From positions 1 through 64,000 of the forward strand of contig NZ_QODK01000008.1 of assembly GCF_003324485.1 (NCBI RefSeq): a stretch of 64,000 nt of DNA, in the 5' to 3' direction. Position 1 is the stretch's first letter, and each line of letters opens with the position of its first letter. The translations under genes and the position numbers were made by a program. The DNA comes from Cohaesibacter intestini. Lineage in GTDB: Bacteria > Pseudomonadota > Alphaproteobacteria > Rhizobiales > Cohaesibacteraceae. Of the stretch, positions 1 to 8,591 are shown in pieces. The notes beneath the pieces were generated by a model. That model was not told the DNA's origin. It made no database searches and saw only the letters and a program-made list of their open reading frames with translations.

Positions 1-247
1 AACGCGTAAAACAGCGAAGCCTGCACTCCGCTCTGGTTGCCCATCATGCCCCGATCCTCCATTCTCAAAGGAATTGAATCAGGACTTCAACACCAAAGCA
101 ACGCCTACTTTTTCAACGGAATCGGCCGTGAATGCTATATCCGCGCAGGATCAGGCAGGGTGATTGCTGCGGCGCACCAGGCAGTTCCGAGCCCGTTGTG
201 ACAAATGCTTTAGCATGAACAAACGGCAGCTTTTCGCAGCTGGTAGA

Positions 248-1150
248 CTATTTGGGCAATTGGTCCAGTTCGGATACTTCTTTTTCGATCAAAGAAATCA
301 TTGAGGCGATGCGGGCAAATTTGCTCCTGCCACGCCTGAAGATCAACCAAAGGTCATGATAATGCTTGATGGGTAAATCCAGTATGGAGACATCACTACG
401 CCTAGCAAACGCATCGACCCCCGATTTGGGCAGTATCGCAAACCCTAATCCTTCCGCAACCGGAATAAGGATCTGCCCTATTTGATTGACGGACGTTCGC
501 GTTCTCAGCTGATCCGAGCCTCGGTACTCCTTTGCGAAATTTCTCCCAAGAAGCTCATCGGCATGTTCATACCCATCTGGGTGGGCGACAAATCCGAGTT
601 TGTTCAGGTCTTCTAGCCCAACCTCTTGGGTTTGCATGGACTTCGGAACCACCAAGCAGAGCTCCTCACGCATGATCATCTTGGCTTCAAGTTGCGGCTG
701 GAGGGGCCGGGTCGCCAGGATACCCAAATCCAATTCTCCGCGAATAAGGCCGCGTGTCACATCGCCTTGCGGGGCAGCTGTCAGGTGAAGCGCAAGATCA
801 GGGGCCGTTCGCAAACGCTCCAAAAGATGTGGATAGAGCCACATCGCAAAGCTACCCGAACATCCGATCCTGACCTCGCCCACGCCTGGGTCATCCCGCT
901 GCATCAATTCCTTAAGTTCACGTTCCTGTCGGCGACGGGCTAGTCCTACTTTGAAAAGAGCTTCACCGGCTGGGGTTGGCGTGAATGATTTCCCGTCCTG
1001 CACGATCAGGGTCTTGCCGACTTGCGCCTCCAACTTTCTAAGATGCTGCGACACACCGGGTTGTGTCATCCCCAGCACGTCAGCCGACCTTGTGAAATGA
1101 CCAATCTCACAAAGAGTCGTGAAAGTGTTCAACCAAGTTGCATTTAGCAT
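248..1150 (-). CDS. LysR family transcriptional regulator
   Basis: A 300-residue protein of usual LysR length. The N-terminal winged helix-turn-helix spans about residues 5-65, with the typical stretch GMTQPGVSQHLRKLE. A periplasmic-binding-like effector domain follows from about residue 90 to the end. The stop is TAG (cta on the plus strand). It is divergent from the VOC gene at 1249, with an AT-rich gap of about 100 bp that would carry both promoters and the LysR site, so control of the VOC gene is likely but inferred. The effector cannot be told from sequence. Confidence 0.93.
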   Translation of the reverse strand: MLNATWLNTFTTLCEIGHFTRSADVLGMTQPGVSQHLRKLEAQVGKTLIVQDGKSFTPTPAGEALFKVGLARRRQERELKELMQRDDPGVGEVRIGCSGSFAMWLYPHLLERLRTAPDLALHLTAAPQGDVTRGLIRGELDLGILATRPLQPQLEAKMIMREELCLVVPKSMQTQEVGLEDLNKLGFVAHPDGYEHADELLGRNFAKEYRGSDQLRTRTSVNQIGQILIPVAEGLGFAILPKSGVDAFARRSDVSILDLPIKHYHDLWLIFRRGRSKFARIASMISLIEKEVSELDQLPK

Positions 1151-1248
1151 GATGATAACAATCCATTATTTAAAATATACATATCGATAATTTCAGGAAA
1201 TGTCACTGCTAACCTATCTTCCAGCCAACGCAAATGAAAGGAAAAGCA

Positions 1249-1746
1249 ATGACACCTACACCACGCACTTTCTCACACATTGGTCTCTCAGTACCGGATC
1301 TGGATAAGGCCGTTGCATTCTACCGGGATATTCTGGGTTTCTACGTGATTATGGAACCGACGCAAATCACTGAAGACGACAGCGACATTGGCCAAATGTG
1401 CAGTGATGTCTTGGGTGAAGGTTGGAGTAAATTCCGCATCGCGCACCTCGCGACGGCCGACCGCATCGGGTTTGAGCTGTTTGAGTTTGAAGGCCATCAC
1501 GCACCGGAAAACAACATGGATTTCCGACAACACGGAACGTTCCATTTCGCCATTCAGGATCCAAACCTCGAAGACCTCTTGGCGAAGATTGTTGCTGCAG
1601 GCGGCAAACAACGCATGCCGGTCCGAGAGTATTTCCCCAATGAAAAGCCTTATCGCATGGTTTATGTTGAGGATCCATTTGGGATCGTTTTCGAGCTATA
1701 CAGTCACAGCTATGAGCTGACCTACTCGGGAGGGGCCTACTCTTAG
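1249..1746 (+). CDS. VOC (glyoxalase/bleomycin resistance) family protein
   Basis: About 165 residues, one VOC module pair. The opening HIGLSVPDLDKAVAFY and the closing DPFGIVFELYSH are the classic strand motifs of vicinal-oxygen-chelate enzymes; the early His, the central His in GTFHFAIQDP and the Glu in the last motif could be metal ligands. An in-frame ATG lies 15 bases earlier, but the ATG at 1249 follows a GAAAGGA ribosome site and is preferred. Members include lyases, dioxygenases and resistance proteins; the substrate here is unknown. Divergent LysR neighbour suggests inducible expression. Confidence 0.85.
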   Translation: MTPTPRTFSHIGLSVPDLDKAVAFYRDILGFYVIMEPTQITEDDSDIGQMCSDVLGEGWSKFRIAHLATADRIGFELFEFEGHHAPENNMDFRQHGTFHFAIQDPNLEDLLAKIVAAGGKQRMPVREYFPNEKPYRMVYVEDPFGIVFELYSHSYELTYSGGAYS

Positions 1747-1766
1747 GCCAGGGCAACCCAACCTGC

Positions 1767-1805
1767 AAACCGGACCTTCAACAAGAAGTCTGAAAGGTTC
1801 GGTTT
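1767..1805 (+). terminator. hairpin after VOC gene
   Basis: A 12-bp stem (AAACCGGACCTT with AAGGTTCGGTTT, one G-U pair) around a 15-base loop, 20 bases after the VOC stop. The U-tract is only three bases, so it may be a weak terminator or just a palindrome. Confidence 0.45.
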
Positions 1806-1933
1806 GTCCGCCCTGCGGTCATCCGGCATCTGAAAATGCTGCGGTTTGCACGACTGGCAGCTTCCAGAAAGACGAAATTAAACCCCGAAAGTCGGCAAGG
1901 GCCGTTTCTTTGAATAGAAAAAGCTTGGCAAAT

Positions 1934-2086
1934 AGACGGCGGCAGAGAGCTGCCGTCTAAAGTTTACGAAGTTCCCGTTGGTTCACGTGAACCGGCAAAG
2001 GTGAACAAAAAGGGAAAATGAAGGCATTTCCGGTTCAAAACGAAGTTCCCGTTCGTCGATTTTCTGCGGTTTCGACAGGCGGGAAC
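1934..2086. repeat. cluster of palindromes and a 14-bp direct repeat
   Basis: Non-coding DNA holding: a 10-bp stem-loop at 1934-1958 (AGACGGCGGC/GCTGCCGTCT); a perfect palindrome GGTTCACGTGAACC at 1980-1993; a direct repeat ACGAAGTTCCCGTT at 1966-1979 and 2040-2053; and a two-tier stem-loop at 2045-2086 (GTTCCCG/CGGGAAC outside, GTCGA/TCGAC inside). No gene is visible. It leads directly into tRNA-like fragments, so it may be part of a recombination site. Confidence 0.6.
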
Positions 2087-2090
2087 AGTC

Positions 2091-2115
2091 TTGACATCGA
2101 AGGGGTCACTGGTTC
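2091..2115 (+). other. tRNA-Val(GAC)-like internal fragment
   Basis: The 25 bases starting TTGACATCGAAGGGG and ending CACTGGTTC read like a tRNA from anticodon loop (TTGACAT, GAC anticodon) through the 3' anticodon strand, variable loop and first half of the T arm. The upstream bases (CAGTC) do not pair with CGAAG and the T arm is not completed, so this is not a functional tRNA. It resembles a remnant left by site-specific integration into a tRNA gene. Confidence 0.4.
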
Positions 2116-2200
2116 CTTGTAAAGGGGGATCATTTGGTTTTGCGCACATGCATTTGAGCGAAAGAATAGCCAATAATGCTACAGCGCTGAGAAGGATTTT

Positions 2201-2234
2201 TGTGTAACAATTTGCGTAACAAATTGTGTAACAA
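2201..2234. repeat. three TGYGTAACAA iterons, 12-bp period
   Basis: Copies of TGTGTAACAA or TGCGTAACAA start at 2201, 2213 and 2225, separated by two bases, giving an exact 12-bp period. Short direct repeats next to a tRNA 3' end are typical of arm-type binding sites of tyrosine integrases, which is the favoured reading. No integrase gene is in the window. Confidence 0.6.
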
Positions 2235-2270
2235 TGCATGTGGTGATGCGGCTCTATATCGCATAAATAA

Positions 2271-2310
2271 GCCGTTTTGGTCGGTGGTTCGAATCCACCC
2301 GACTGTACCA
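2271..2310 (+). other. tRNA 3'-end fragment (possible att site)
   Basis: The stretch contains a full T arm (GGTGG TTCGAAT CCACC), a 7-base acceptor strand CGACTGT, discriminator A and an encoded CCA ending at 2310. The matching 5' acceptor strand (ACAGTCG) and a D arm are absent at the expected distance, so only the 3' part of a tRNA is present. A tRNA 3' end carried without its 5' half is the usual signature of an attachment-site duplicate from an integrated element. Confidence 0.55.
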
Positions 2311-2532
2311 TTTCACTCTGATGATTTTCCCGAAAAACAAATAGTTCAAACCACTAGCTTTCTTGCGGTGTGGTTGTCTTCGTCCTGTGCGCAGCTTTGT
2401 ATAGCAAATCGGGCAACAAAGGCTCGCTATGAGGGATGAGCCAAGCTCTCTGCAACAATCCAGAAAGACTATGGTGGGGATCGAAAATGAGCGACACACC
2501 AGCATCAGGCTCCGGGACGGTCAAGCGTACCA

Positions 2533-2563
2533 GCCCACCGGCGCAACCTGATGGGCGTTTTTT
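2533..2563 (+). terminator. terminator-like hairpin with T run
   Basis: GCCCA (2533-2537) pairs with TGGGC (2552-2556), followed by GTTTTTT. The stem is short. No gene precedes it on this strand; from about 2311 to 2916 I otherwise see no coding sequence, only AT-rich DNA that must carry the promoter of the EAL gene. Confidence 0.4.
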
Positions 2564-2916
2564 GTGTCAAATCCGATCGGGGTGGCTACGCCCAACAGCA
2601 ATGATCAGATGATCAGCACCGAAATGTCGGAAGGCTGCAAGCGTGAGCGGACTGCATGCTGGCTTAGGCAACTTTGTGTTTTTTTCTTGAAATGTGCAAC
2701 CAGAAATTAATCATAGCAACAAGAACTAACTATGACTCGTGTCTAGCGAGGGTGTTAAAAGGGGTGAGTATTTGTGTTATACTGAGATTATGCCTGATGT
2801 CGAAGCGATGCTGATGCTTTAATATTTAACAGTAGTGACTAAAACAATATAGACCTCATAAAGTCTTTAATGTTTTCTAAGGTAGTTTTCTCTATTCTCC
2901 ACGCATTGGAGGCCTT

Positions 2917-4560
2917 ATGCGTCTGTATAAATACCTATACTCGTTGTGCGATCGTCCCAGAACTGTTGCTGCAGCGCTGTTTTTTGCGCTCTTTTCAGCG
3001 AGTTTGATGATTGCTGGCACACTGTTTGTTTTTCAGGTTTTTCTGAATCTGGAAACACAATTGAATCGTGAGATCGCAAAGGTTGATCAGCTTGATTCTG
3101 CTTTTCACACGACGATGGTGGCGCTGAATTCCCACAACAGCACGGAAGCTTGCTCGCCGGAATTTCATCATTGGTTGAGTACAATCGCATTCTTGCCGGA
3201 TGGTATCCATGAAATTCTATATTCAGACAAGGATCAGTCCTGCTCGGTCAGTCGTGGAAAAATTCCAGAAGGAATTGAATTGGGCAAGGCCGATCTCGTG
3301 CGGCGCGATCTGGGATATCAATTCTGGATGGACCGTGATCTTGGGGTTATCGGCTATCCCGGTTTGCAAGGCACGTTCTTAAGAGAAGGCAATTTTTTGC
3401 TTGTCCTACCACCGTTAAAGGCACAGGAGACTTGGCTGCATGGGCAAAAGCAAGAATTTGTGACACCAACGAAGGATGGCACATGGTTGCATCGCGGTGG
3501 TGCTGCCAGCCTGAAGGACAAATATCCGGATGTTCAAACAGCGCAAGCAGGCTTTTCTGCAACCGATTGGGCTTTTTGGGGCTTCAAATGCGACAGCTTC
3601 AATCTCGTCTGTGTCATGGTTGAAGCGCCAGTAACAGGTTTGATTGTGGCCAACAGTCAAACGATCCTTGTTGGTTTGGTGTTGATGCTCACCATTGTCT
3701 GGTCGTTAACCCAAGCTGCCAAGACAAAATTCCTCAGTATGATGTCTTTGCCATCACGGTTTGTGCGCACAATGTCAGAGGACAGTCTCGTTTGTCATTA
3801 TCAGCCCATTCTGTCTCTTGAAAGCGGCGAGATCGAGGGCGTTGAAGTGCTTGTGCGCTGGCGCGACCTGGACGGATCGCTGGTTTATCCAGATCAGTTT
3901 TTGCCTGTCGTTGAGAAACGCAATCTATCGCGAATTCTGACGGAAATCGTGATCAAAAATGCTTTGTCGGACCTGAAAAACATTCAATTCGCAGTGGAAC
4001 ACCCCAGGGTAAATATCAATGTTTTCCCCCAAGATTTTGATGCACGCTGGCTGATCAAATTGTTGATGCCCCTGCAAACGGGGGCCTACAATTTCCAGCC
4101 AGTGGTTGAGATTGTCGAGACATCCGATCTCCCACTGGAGCCAACACGTGAAGCCATCGCTTTGCTTCGTGCCAGTGGCATCGAAACCTATATCGATGAT
4201 TTTGGGGTGGGCTATTCAAGCATTCACTATTTGAGTGGGCTCGGAGCGGATGGCGTCAAGTTGGATCGCTTTTTTGCCATGGCACCGGAAGATTCCTTGT
4301 CTTCCAAACTGCTGTTTAGTGCAATTGAGATGATCAGTAAAACGGGCCAGAGGCTTGTGGTCGAAGGGGTCGAAACCAAAGCCAAGATGATGAGCTTGCG
4401 CGCCACCAATAAGGTTCATCAGTTGCAGGGCTACGGCATTTCACCGCCGGTTGCCGTTGATCGTCTGGCCGCCTTCCTTGAAGAATTCCGGCATAATCAC
4501 GATCAAGCCACTGCGTTCCACCCCAAAGCAATCAGTGAAATATCGGCCGCCTTCAAATAG
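2917..4560 (+). CDS. CSS-motif EAL-domain c-di-GMP phosphodiesterase
   Basis: 547 residues. A membrane helix at about residues 18-42 is followed by a periplasmic region with Cys-containing CSS-type motifs (C79-S, C109-S), a second helix at about 240-265, then a cytoplasmic EAL domain. The EAL signature is EVL at 310-312; the other catalytic positions look kept (INVFPQD, EIVETSD, YIDDFGVGYSS, VKLDRFF, VVEGVET, LQGYGIS), so it should hydrolyse c-di-GMP to pGpG. In CSS-EAL proteins the periplasmic cysteines act in redox control (family knowledge). GGAGG at 2908-2912 supports the start. It opens a small group of second-messenger and sensory genes. Confidence 0.9.
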   Translation: MRLYKYLYSLCDRPRTVAAALFFALFSASLMIAGTLFVFQVFLNLETQLNREIAKVDQLDSAFHTTMVALNSHNSTEACSPEFHHWLSTIAFLPDGIHEILYSDKDQSCSVSRGKIPEGIELGKADLVRRDLGYQFWMDRDLGVIGYPGLQGTFLREGNFLLVLPPLKAQETWLHGQKQEFVTPTKDGTWLHRGGAASLKDKYPDVQTAQAGFSATDWAFWGFKCDSFNLVCVMVEAPVTGLIVANSQTILVGLVLMLTIVWSLTQAAKTKFLSMMSLPSRFVRTMSEDSLVCHYQPILSLESGEIEGVEVLVRWRDLDGSLVYPDQFLPVVEKRNLSRILTEIVIKNALSDLKNIQFAVEHPRVNINVFPQDFDARWLIKLLMPLQTGAYNFQPVVEIVETSDLPLEPTREAIALLRASGIETYIDDFGVGYSSIHYLSGLGADGVKLDRFFAMAPEDSLSSKLLFSAIEMISKTGQRLVVEGVETKAKMMSLRATNKVHQLQGYGISPPVAVDRLAAFLEEFRHNHDQATAFHPKAISEISAAFK

Positions 4561-4788
4561 ATCCACTCACGAAACCACCAACGATGGGATCAGCGATGTG
4601 ACCTCCTGTTTGTTGCCATTTCTTCTTGGTTTGCAGAAGGAATTGCCGATATCACCGGTTTAGATTAAGATTATTTCAACTCAACAATTGCAGTATTCTA
4701 TCTATCACAATTGGCCGGTTCAAATTCAAAACGTGAAGCGATGACTATAGAAATGTGCAGTAAGGCAGAAACTTCACAGGAGGCCAAA

Positions 4789-5304
4789 ATGCTTGATGGT
4801 TCTGTGACAGAGTTGTTCTTGTTAAACAAGGTGCTCACAGAAAAAGGCAAATTATTTGCCGCGAACCAGAACTTACAGTCCGAAACATCGCTGCAGGTGA
4901 ATCCAAACCAAACCCGTGACCCATCGCCAAAACACCAAAACCAAGAGGTTCTGCGTTCAGTTTTTGACGAGGATCCCGACTATTTGTTTGTGAAGGACAG
5001 AGAAAGCCGCTTTGTCATTGCCAATCGTGCTGTCGCCGCAGATTTGGGTTGCAGCCCACATGAACTGATCGGAAAGACCGATTTCCACTTTCACAGATTG
5101 CAACATGGGCGCAAATACTATTCGGACGAACAGAAGGTCATGAGTTCTGCCGTTCCGATACTGCATTTGGAAGAGGTCGTTATTGATTTTCGCGGACGGA
5201 AAAAGACCTTTTCTACATCCAAGCTGCCACTATACGACGACCAGAACTGCATTATTGGTCTTGTCGGAATCTGTCGTGAGATCACAAATCAAAGGCAAAT
5301 GTGA
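4789..5304 (+). CDS. stand-alone PAS domain protein
   Basis: 171 residues from the ATG at 4789, chosen because AGGAGG lies at 4778-4783 with a 5-base spacer; the frame stays open upstream to 4711 but without a ribosome site. The first about 65 residues are polar and low in pattern; a single PAS domain follows (VFDEDPDYLFVKDRESRFVI through GLVGICREIT). There is no output domain, so it may work by protein contact, for example with the neighbouring EAL or GGDEF-EAL proteins. That partnership is inference from position. Confidence 0.75.
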   Translation: MLDGSVTELFLLNKVLTEKGKLFAANQNLQSETSLQVNPNQTRDPSPKHQNQEVLRSVFDEDPDYLFVKDRESRFVIANRAVAADLGCSPHELIGKTDFHFHRLQHGRKYYSDEQKVMSSAVPILHLEEVVIDFRGRKKTFSTSKLPLYDDQNCIIGLVGICREITNQRQM

Positions 5305-5505
5305 TTGAGTTGCGCAGTCTAGCCCCATTATCGATGCGGACAGGCGCAAGTCATTCTGTCAGTTGAGCGGCTACCTGCGTCGCTTACGGCCCATTGGGTC
5401 CAGACAAGCCTCGATGGATGCCGTTGCTATCGAGACGGAAGCAAGACTGCGGGGTGCCGCGTCGATAAACCCGACCGGCAGACGATCTTGATCATGTGTT
5501 CTTGA

Positions 5506-7482
5506 TCAGGCGCTTTGGCGAAGACTTCCGGCAGAGAGGTCGCCATTTTGAGACAAGAGTTCAATGAGCTGTTCTTGGGTCAAGGGTTTTGAATAATAGA
5601 AGCCCTGGACCATATTGACTTGCAATTCGCGCAACAGCTTGAGTTCTTGCTCGGTTTCCACTCCTTCAACAATGCAGTCCAGTTCAATGTCTCTGGCAAG
5701 GTTGAGCAGCGATTTGACTATCGTGAAGTTACGGGCCTCGCGATTAAGATTGCTGACAAAGCTCTTGTCGATCTTGATCTTGGTCAGCGGCAGATGATGC
5801 AGGCGTGACAACGAGGAATGTCCAACCCCGAAATCATCCAGCGAGACGCCGCATCCAAGGTGTCGGAAGAGGCGCAAGTGCTCCTCGACCTTAGACGAAT
5901 CTGTACCAAATGCGGTCTCGGTCACTTCCAGATTGATGCGTTGGGGTGCAATATCACTGCGAACAATCCGCTGATAGATCCACATCAGCAGGTCCTCATC
6001 CGAGACATCCTTGGCTGACAGGTTGACCGATAGCTGCAAGGCGCTTGGCCAGTCTCTTGCCGCAGCAAGGCTCTTTTCGAAAACGATTTTGGTGATATCG
6101 ACAACACAGCCGGATGTTTCGGCAACGGGAATGAACTCGGATGGCATTACGTTGCCCAGAGAGACGCTGTTCCATCGGGCAAGCGCTTCGACCGCGATGA
6201 TGCGATCATGGACGATGTCGACAATGGGCTGGAAGACTGGCGTGATCTCGTCAGAGAGTCCTTCAGATTTCAACGCATGTTGAATCTGCGTGGTGCGCCG
6301 CTGTTGGCAATGCAGATATTCGGAGAAGATGGTGCATGTGCCGCGCTCGTTTCGCTTGCCTTGATACAGGGCGAAATCCGCCTTCTCGATGACATCTTGG
6401 AAGCTGTCCATGTCTGGATCGAAATGGGCAATCCCGACCGTTGCAGAAATGGCGACTTCACTGTTGTCGATATCGAATGGGCGTTGCATGACCGCGCAGA
6501 TCTGCTCTCCGATAAGGTGGGAATCCCCATCGGAACAAGGCTCGCTGACAATGAACGAGAATTCATCCCCGCCAACACGGAAAAAATCCGTTCCGGGGAA
6601 CTGAGACGTCAGAGTTTGAAGCCGCAGCCCGACCTGTTTGAGCAATAAGTCGCCCACCATGTGGCCATACATGTCATTGATTGGCTTGAAACCGTCCAGA
6701 TCGATGGCTCCCACCGCGATGGAGTTTTTGCTCTGACAAGCCTCCATGCATTGGCGCTCAAGGGCATTGTAGAAGGCCCGACGATTGGCCAGATCGGTCA
6801 GGCTATCCCGGTTGGCCAACCGTTTGTTGACTTCAATCAGTTGCTTGGAACGAACTTCCTCTTCGACCATGTGGCAGAAATGGCGATAGCTCTGGCGCAT
6901 CACGAACAACATGCCGGCGCAAACCAGAGTCACATTGACCGCTGCAGCTCTAAAAAAGACCGTGTCGGAAAAGAGAAAGAAACCCACAAAGGTACCATTC
7001 ACCACAATGGAAACAATGAGCGCAGCCTGAGGCACAGAACCCAGGCAGAAGATGCAAGATATAACCGTCACGGCCATGTAGAAAGAGACGTGCGCCTTGT
7101 CCAGGACATCGCCATACTCAAATAGCATCAAGGACCAGGTTGTGAAGGCAACGGAGATAACGACAGACAGTTTGATCACCGCTTGTACGCGCGAAATAGC
7201 CTGCTTTTTTGATAGGGAAGCGGGATCAAGACGCAGCCAGTCAATGCTGCGAAAGACAACGATCACCGTGGCGATAACAAGCGGGTAAAGGGTCAACCAG
7301 TCAGGTGCAATGGACATATGAGTGATAGCAAGTGCCCAGCTGCTGATCAGGAGGATACCATACATCATGGGCAACTGCCCTGACAGCACCGTCAATTGCG
7401 CGCGCAACATGGCCAGATCCTTGTCTCCGGCAAGAAACCAGCTCTTAAGCTTCTGAATGGTGTTTGGCTTGGCCTGAGCCAT
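5506..7482 (-). CDS. membrane GGDEF-EAL protein (c-di-GMP turnover)
   Basis: 658 residues. The N-terminal about 195 residues form roughly six membrane helices (for example YGILLISSWALAITHM). A GGDEF domain carries an intact GGDEF at 304-308, and an EAL domain has EAL at 432-434 with VNLSAKD, EVTETAF, LDDFGVGHSS, IKIDKSFV and IVEGVET. Both active sites therefore look usable. The product-inhibition I-site (RxxD before GGDEF) is replaced by PGTD, so feedback inhibition may be absent. GGAG precedes the ATG. It is convergent with the PAS gene, with about 200 bp between. Confidence 0.92.
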   Translation of the reverse strand: MAQAKPNTIQKLKSWFLAGDKDLAMLRAQLTVLSGQLPMMYGILLISSWALAITHMSIAPDWLTLYPLVIATVIVVFRSIDWLRLDPASLSKKQAISRVQAVIKLSVVISVAFTTWSLMLFEYGDVLDKAHVSFYMAVTVISCIFCLGSVPQAALIVSIVVNGTFVGFFLFSDTVFFRAAAVNVTLVCAGMLFVMRQSYRHFCHMVEEEVRSKQLIEVNKRLANRDSLTDLANRRAFYNALERQCMEACQSKNSIAVGAIDLDGFKPINDMYGHMVGDLLLKQVGLRLQTLTSQFPGTDFFRVGGDEFSFIVSEPCSDGDSHLIGEQICAVMQRPFDIDNSEVAISATVGIAHFDPDMDSFQDVIEKADFALYQGKRNERGTCTIFSEYLHCQQRRTTQIQHALKSEGLSDEITPVFQPIVDIVHDRIIAVEALARWNSVSLGNVMPSEFIPVAETSGCVVDITKIVFEKSLAAARDWPSALQLSVNLSAKDVSDEDLLMWIYQRIVRSDIAPQRINLEVTETAFGTDSSKVEEHLRLFRHLGCGVSLDDFGVGHSSLSRLHHLPLTKIKIDKSFVSNLNREARNFTIVKSLLNLARDIELDCIVEGVETEQELKLLRELQVNMVQGFYYSKPLTQEQLIELLSQNGDLSAGSLRQSA

Positions 7483-7820
7483 ACAATAGTCTCCGATCGG
7501 CGTTCTTTGTGGCGAAGCCTATCTGAGAAGATGAAATATTCGGTAAAGTTGGTATTCTCGGTCAATACCATACTAATCTACAGCTTCTGCGTCCAAGCGC
7601 CAGCCATTCGCACCAGCCTGACTTCCATCCCGAAGTGAACAGGCAATCCGCCTGCATACACCAGTATGCCATCAATTGCCTCGGCAGCATTTTCAGCGAT
7701 CAGACGCTAGGTGGGAGACATTTGGCAGTCAAACACGCTGTGCGCCGTAAACTCTGATCGTGGGTAATCAGCCCCTTCGCTCGCGTGCAGCAGAGACCGG
7801 TTGCCGACTTTCCGTTGCTT
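7483..7820. other. intergenic region, possible degraded reading frame
   Basis: No intact gene. On the minus strand, directly beyond the stop of the GST gene and in the same frame, a protein-like frame runs to a TAG at 7578-7580 with one internal stop; its last part includes GILVYAGGLPVHFGMEVR. It has no start of its own. I treat it as a possible gene remnant only. Confidence 0.2.
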
Positions 7821-8471
7821 CTACTCTTTTGCGTTCAGCGCCGCTTGATGGGCCTCTGCCAAGCTTTGATCCTCTGTGAAGACATGTTGAAAGCTCGGCC
7901 GAGCAATGATGCGGTCGCGATAGCTGACAAAAGCAGGCCTTTCTGGCAAAAGACCGAACATCATTGTCCAATGAAAGGCCGATGCCCACTGTATGTCTGC
8001 GATACTGAAACGGTCACCCAGAAGATAGGGGCCGTGCGACAGCGCCATTTCCACGACATCAAGCATCTGGTCATAAGTGCCATAGACAGACATTGTTTCC
8101 GGTCCGGGATCCCTTGATTGCGCTTTGTCAACCAGAGCAGGCTCAAAGCAGGCCGCGTAAAAGAGCATCCAGCGCAAATAGCGCCCCCGATCCGTGTCGG
8201 AAATGGCCGGAGCGAGACCTGCCTGCGGGAACAGATCCCCCAGATAGATTGCAATAGCGATCTGCTCGGTAATGATCGTCTCACCATGCTTGATGGCAGG
8301 CACTTTGCCCAACGGGTTTATCTTGAGATAGCCTGGCTCGCGGTGCTCGCCTGCCTTGAGGTTCATCACATGCAGCTTGTAGGGCGCGCCGAGTTCATCA
8401 AGAATGATACGGGTGGTGCTTGAGCGTGTCTGCGGGCAATGGAAAAGGGTCAAGCTTCTTTCGTCGGTCAT
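7821..8471 (-). CDS. glutathione S-transferase family protein
   Basis: 216 residues, normal for a cytosolic GST. The N-terminal thioredoxin-like domain (LTLFHCPQTRSSTTRIILDE, then NPLGKVPAIKHGE with the cis-Pro and TEQIAIAIYL that binds the glutathione gamma-glutamyl group) covers about residues 6-85; the all-helical domain follows, with DRFSIADIQWA as the C-terminal capping motif. It likely conjugates or reduces electrophiles with glutathione; substrate unknown. It is divergent from the WYL regulator at 8592, with a palindrome between them that probably controls both. Confidence 0.88.
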   Translation of the reverse strand: MTDERSLTLFHCPQTRSSTTRIILDELGAPYKLHVMNLKAGEHREPGYLKINPLGKVPAIKHGETIITEQIAIAIYLGDLFPQAGLAPAISDTDRGRYLRWMLFYAACFEPALVDKAQSRDPGPETMSVYGTYDQMLDVVEMALSHGPYLLGDRFSIADIQWASAFHWTMMFGLLPERPAFVSYRDRIIARPSFQHVFTEDQSLAEAHQAALNAKE

Positions 8472-8536
8472 ATCGTGGTCTCGTTTTCTCTTGGTTTGAA
8501 TGGCTTTTAGAAATTGAGAGGAAAATACGTCCGACT

Positions 8537-8557
8537 ACCTGTCAAAAACTGTCAGGT
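8537..8557. promoter_or_regulatory. palindromic operator between GST and WYL regulator
   Basis: ACCTGTCA and TGTCAGGT flank five bases, a near-perfect inverted repeat (one mismatch per arm) that also forms two CTGTCA direct repeats 11 bp apart. It lies 35 bp before the WYL gene and 66 bp before the GST gene. Assignment to the WYL regulator is inference from position. Confidence 0.55.
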
Positions 8558-8591
8558 ATATTTAAGATAATTGGAGAAAAGGAGTTTTTCC

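Noticed and set aside
2235-2310. Complete tRNA gene ending at the CCA
   Set aside because: The 5' acceptor strand and D arm are missing at the required distance; only the 3' portion is present.
1964-2505. Two minus-strand frames containing SGGFEPPT and VDSNHRP
   Set aside because: These words are the well-known antisense translation of a tRNA T arm (here 2281-2310) and do not indicate proteins.
7396-7638. 80-residue plus-strand frame at the start of the GGDEF-EAL gene
   Set aside because: Antisense overlap with the gene start and no ribosome site or family pattern.
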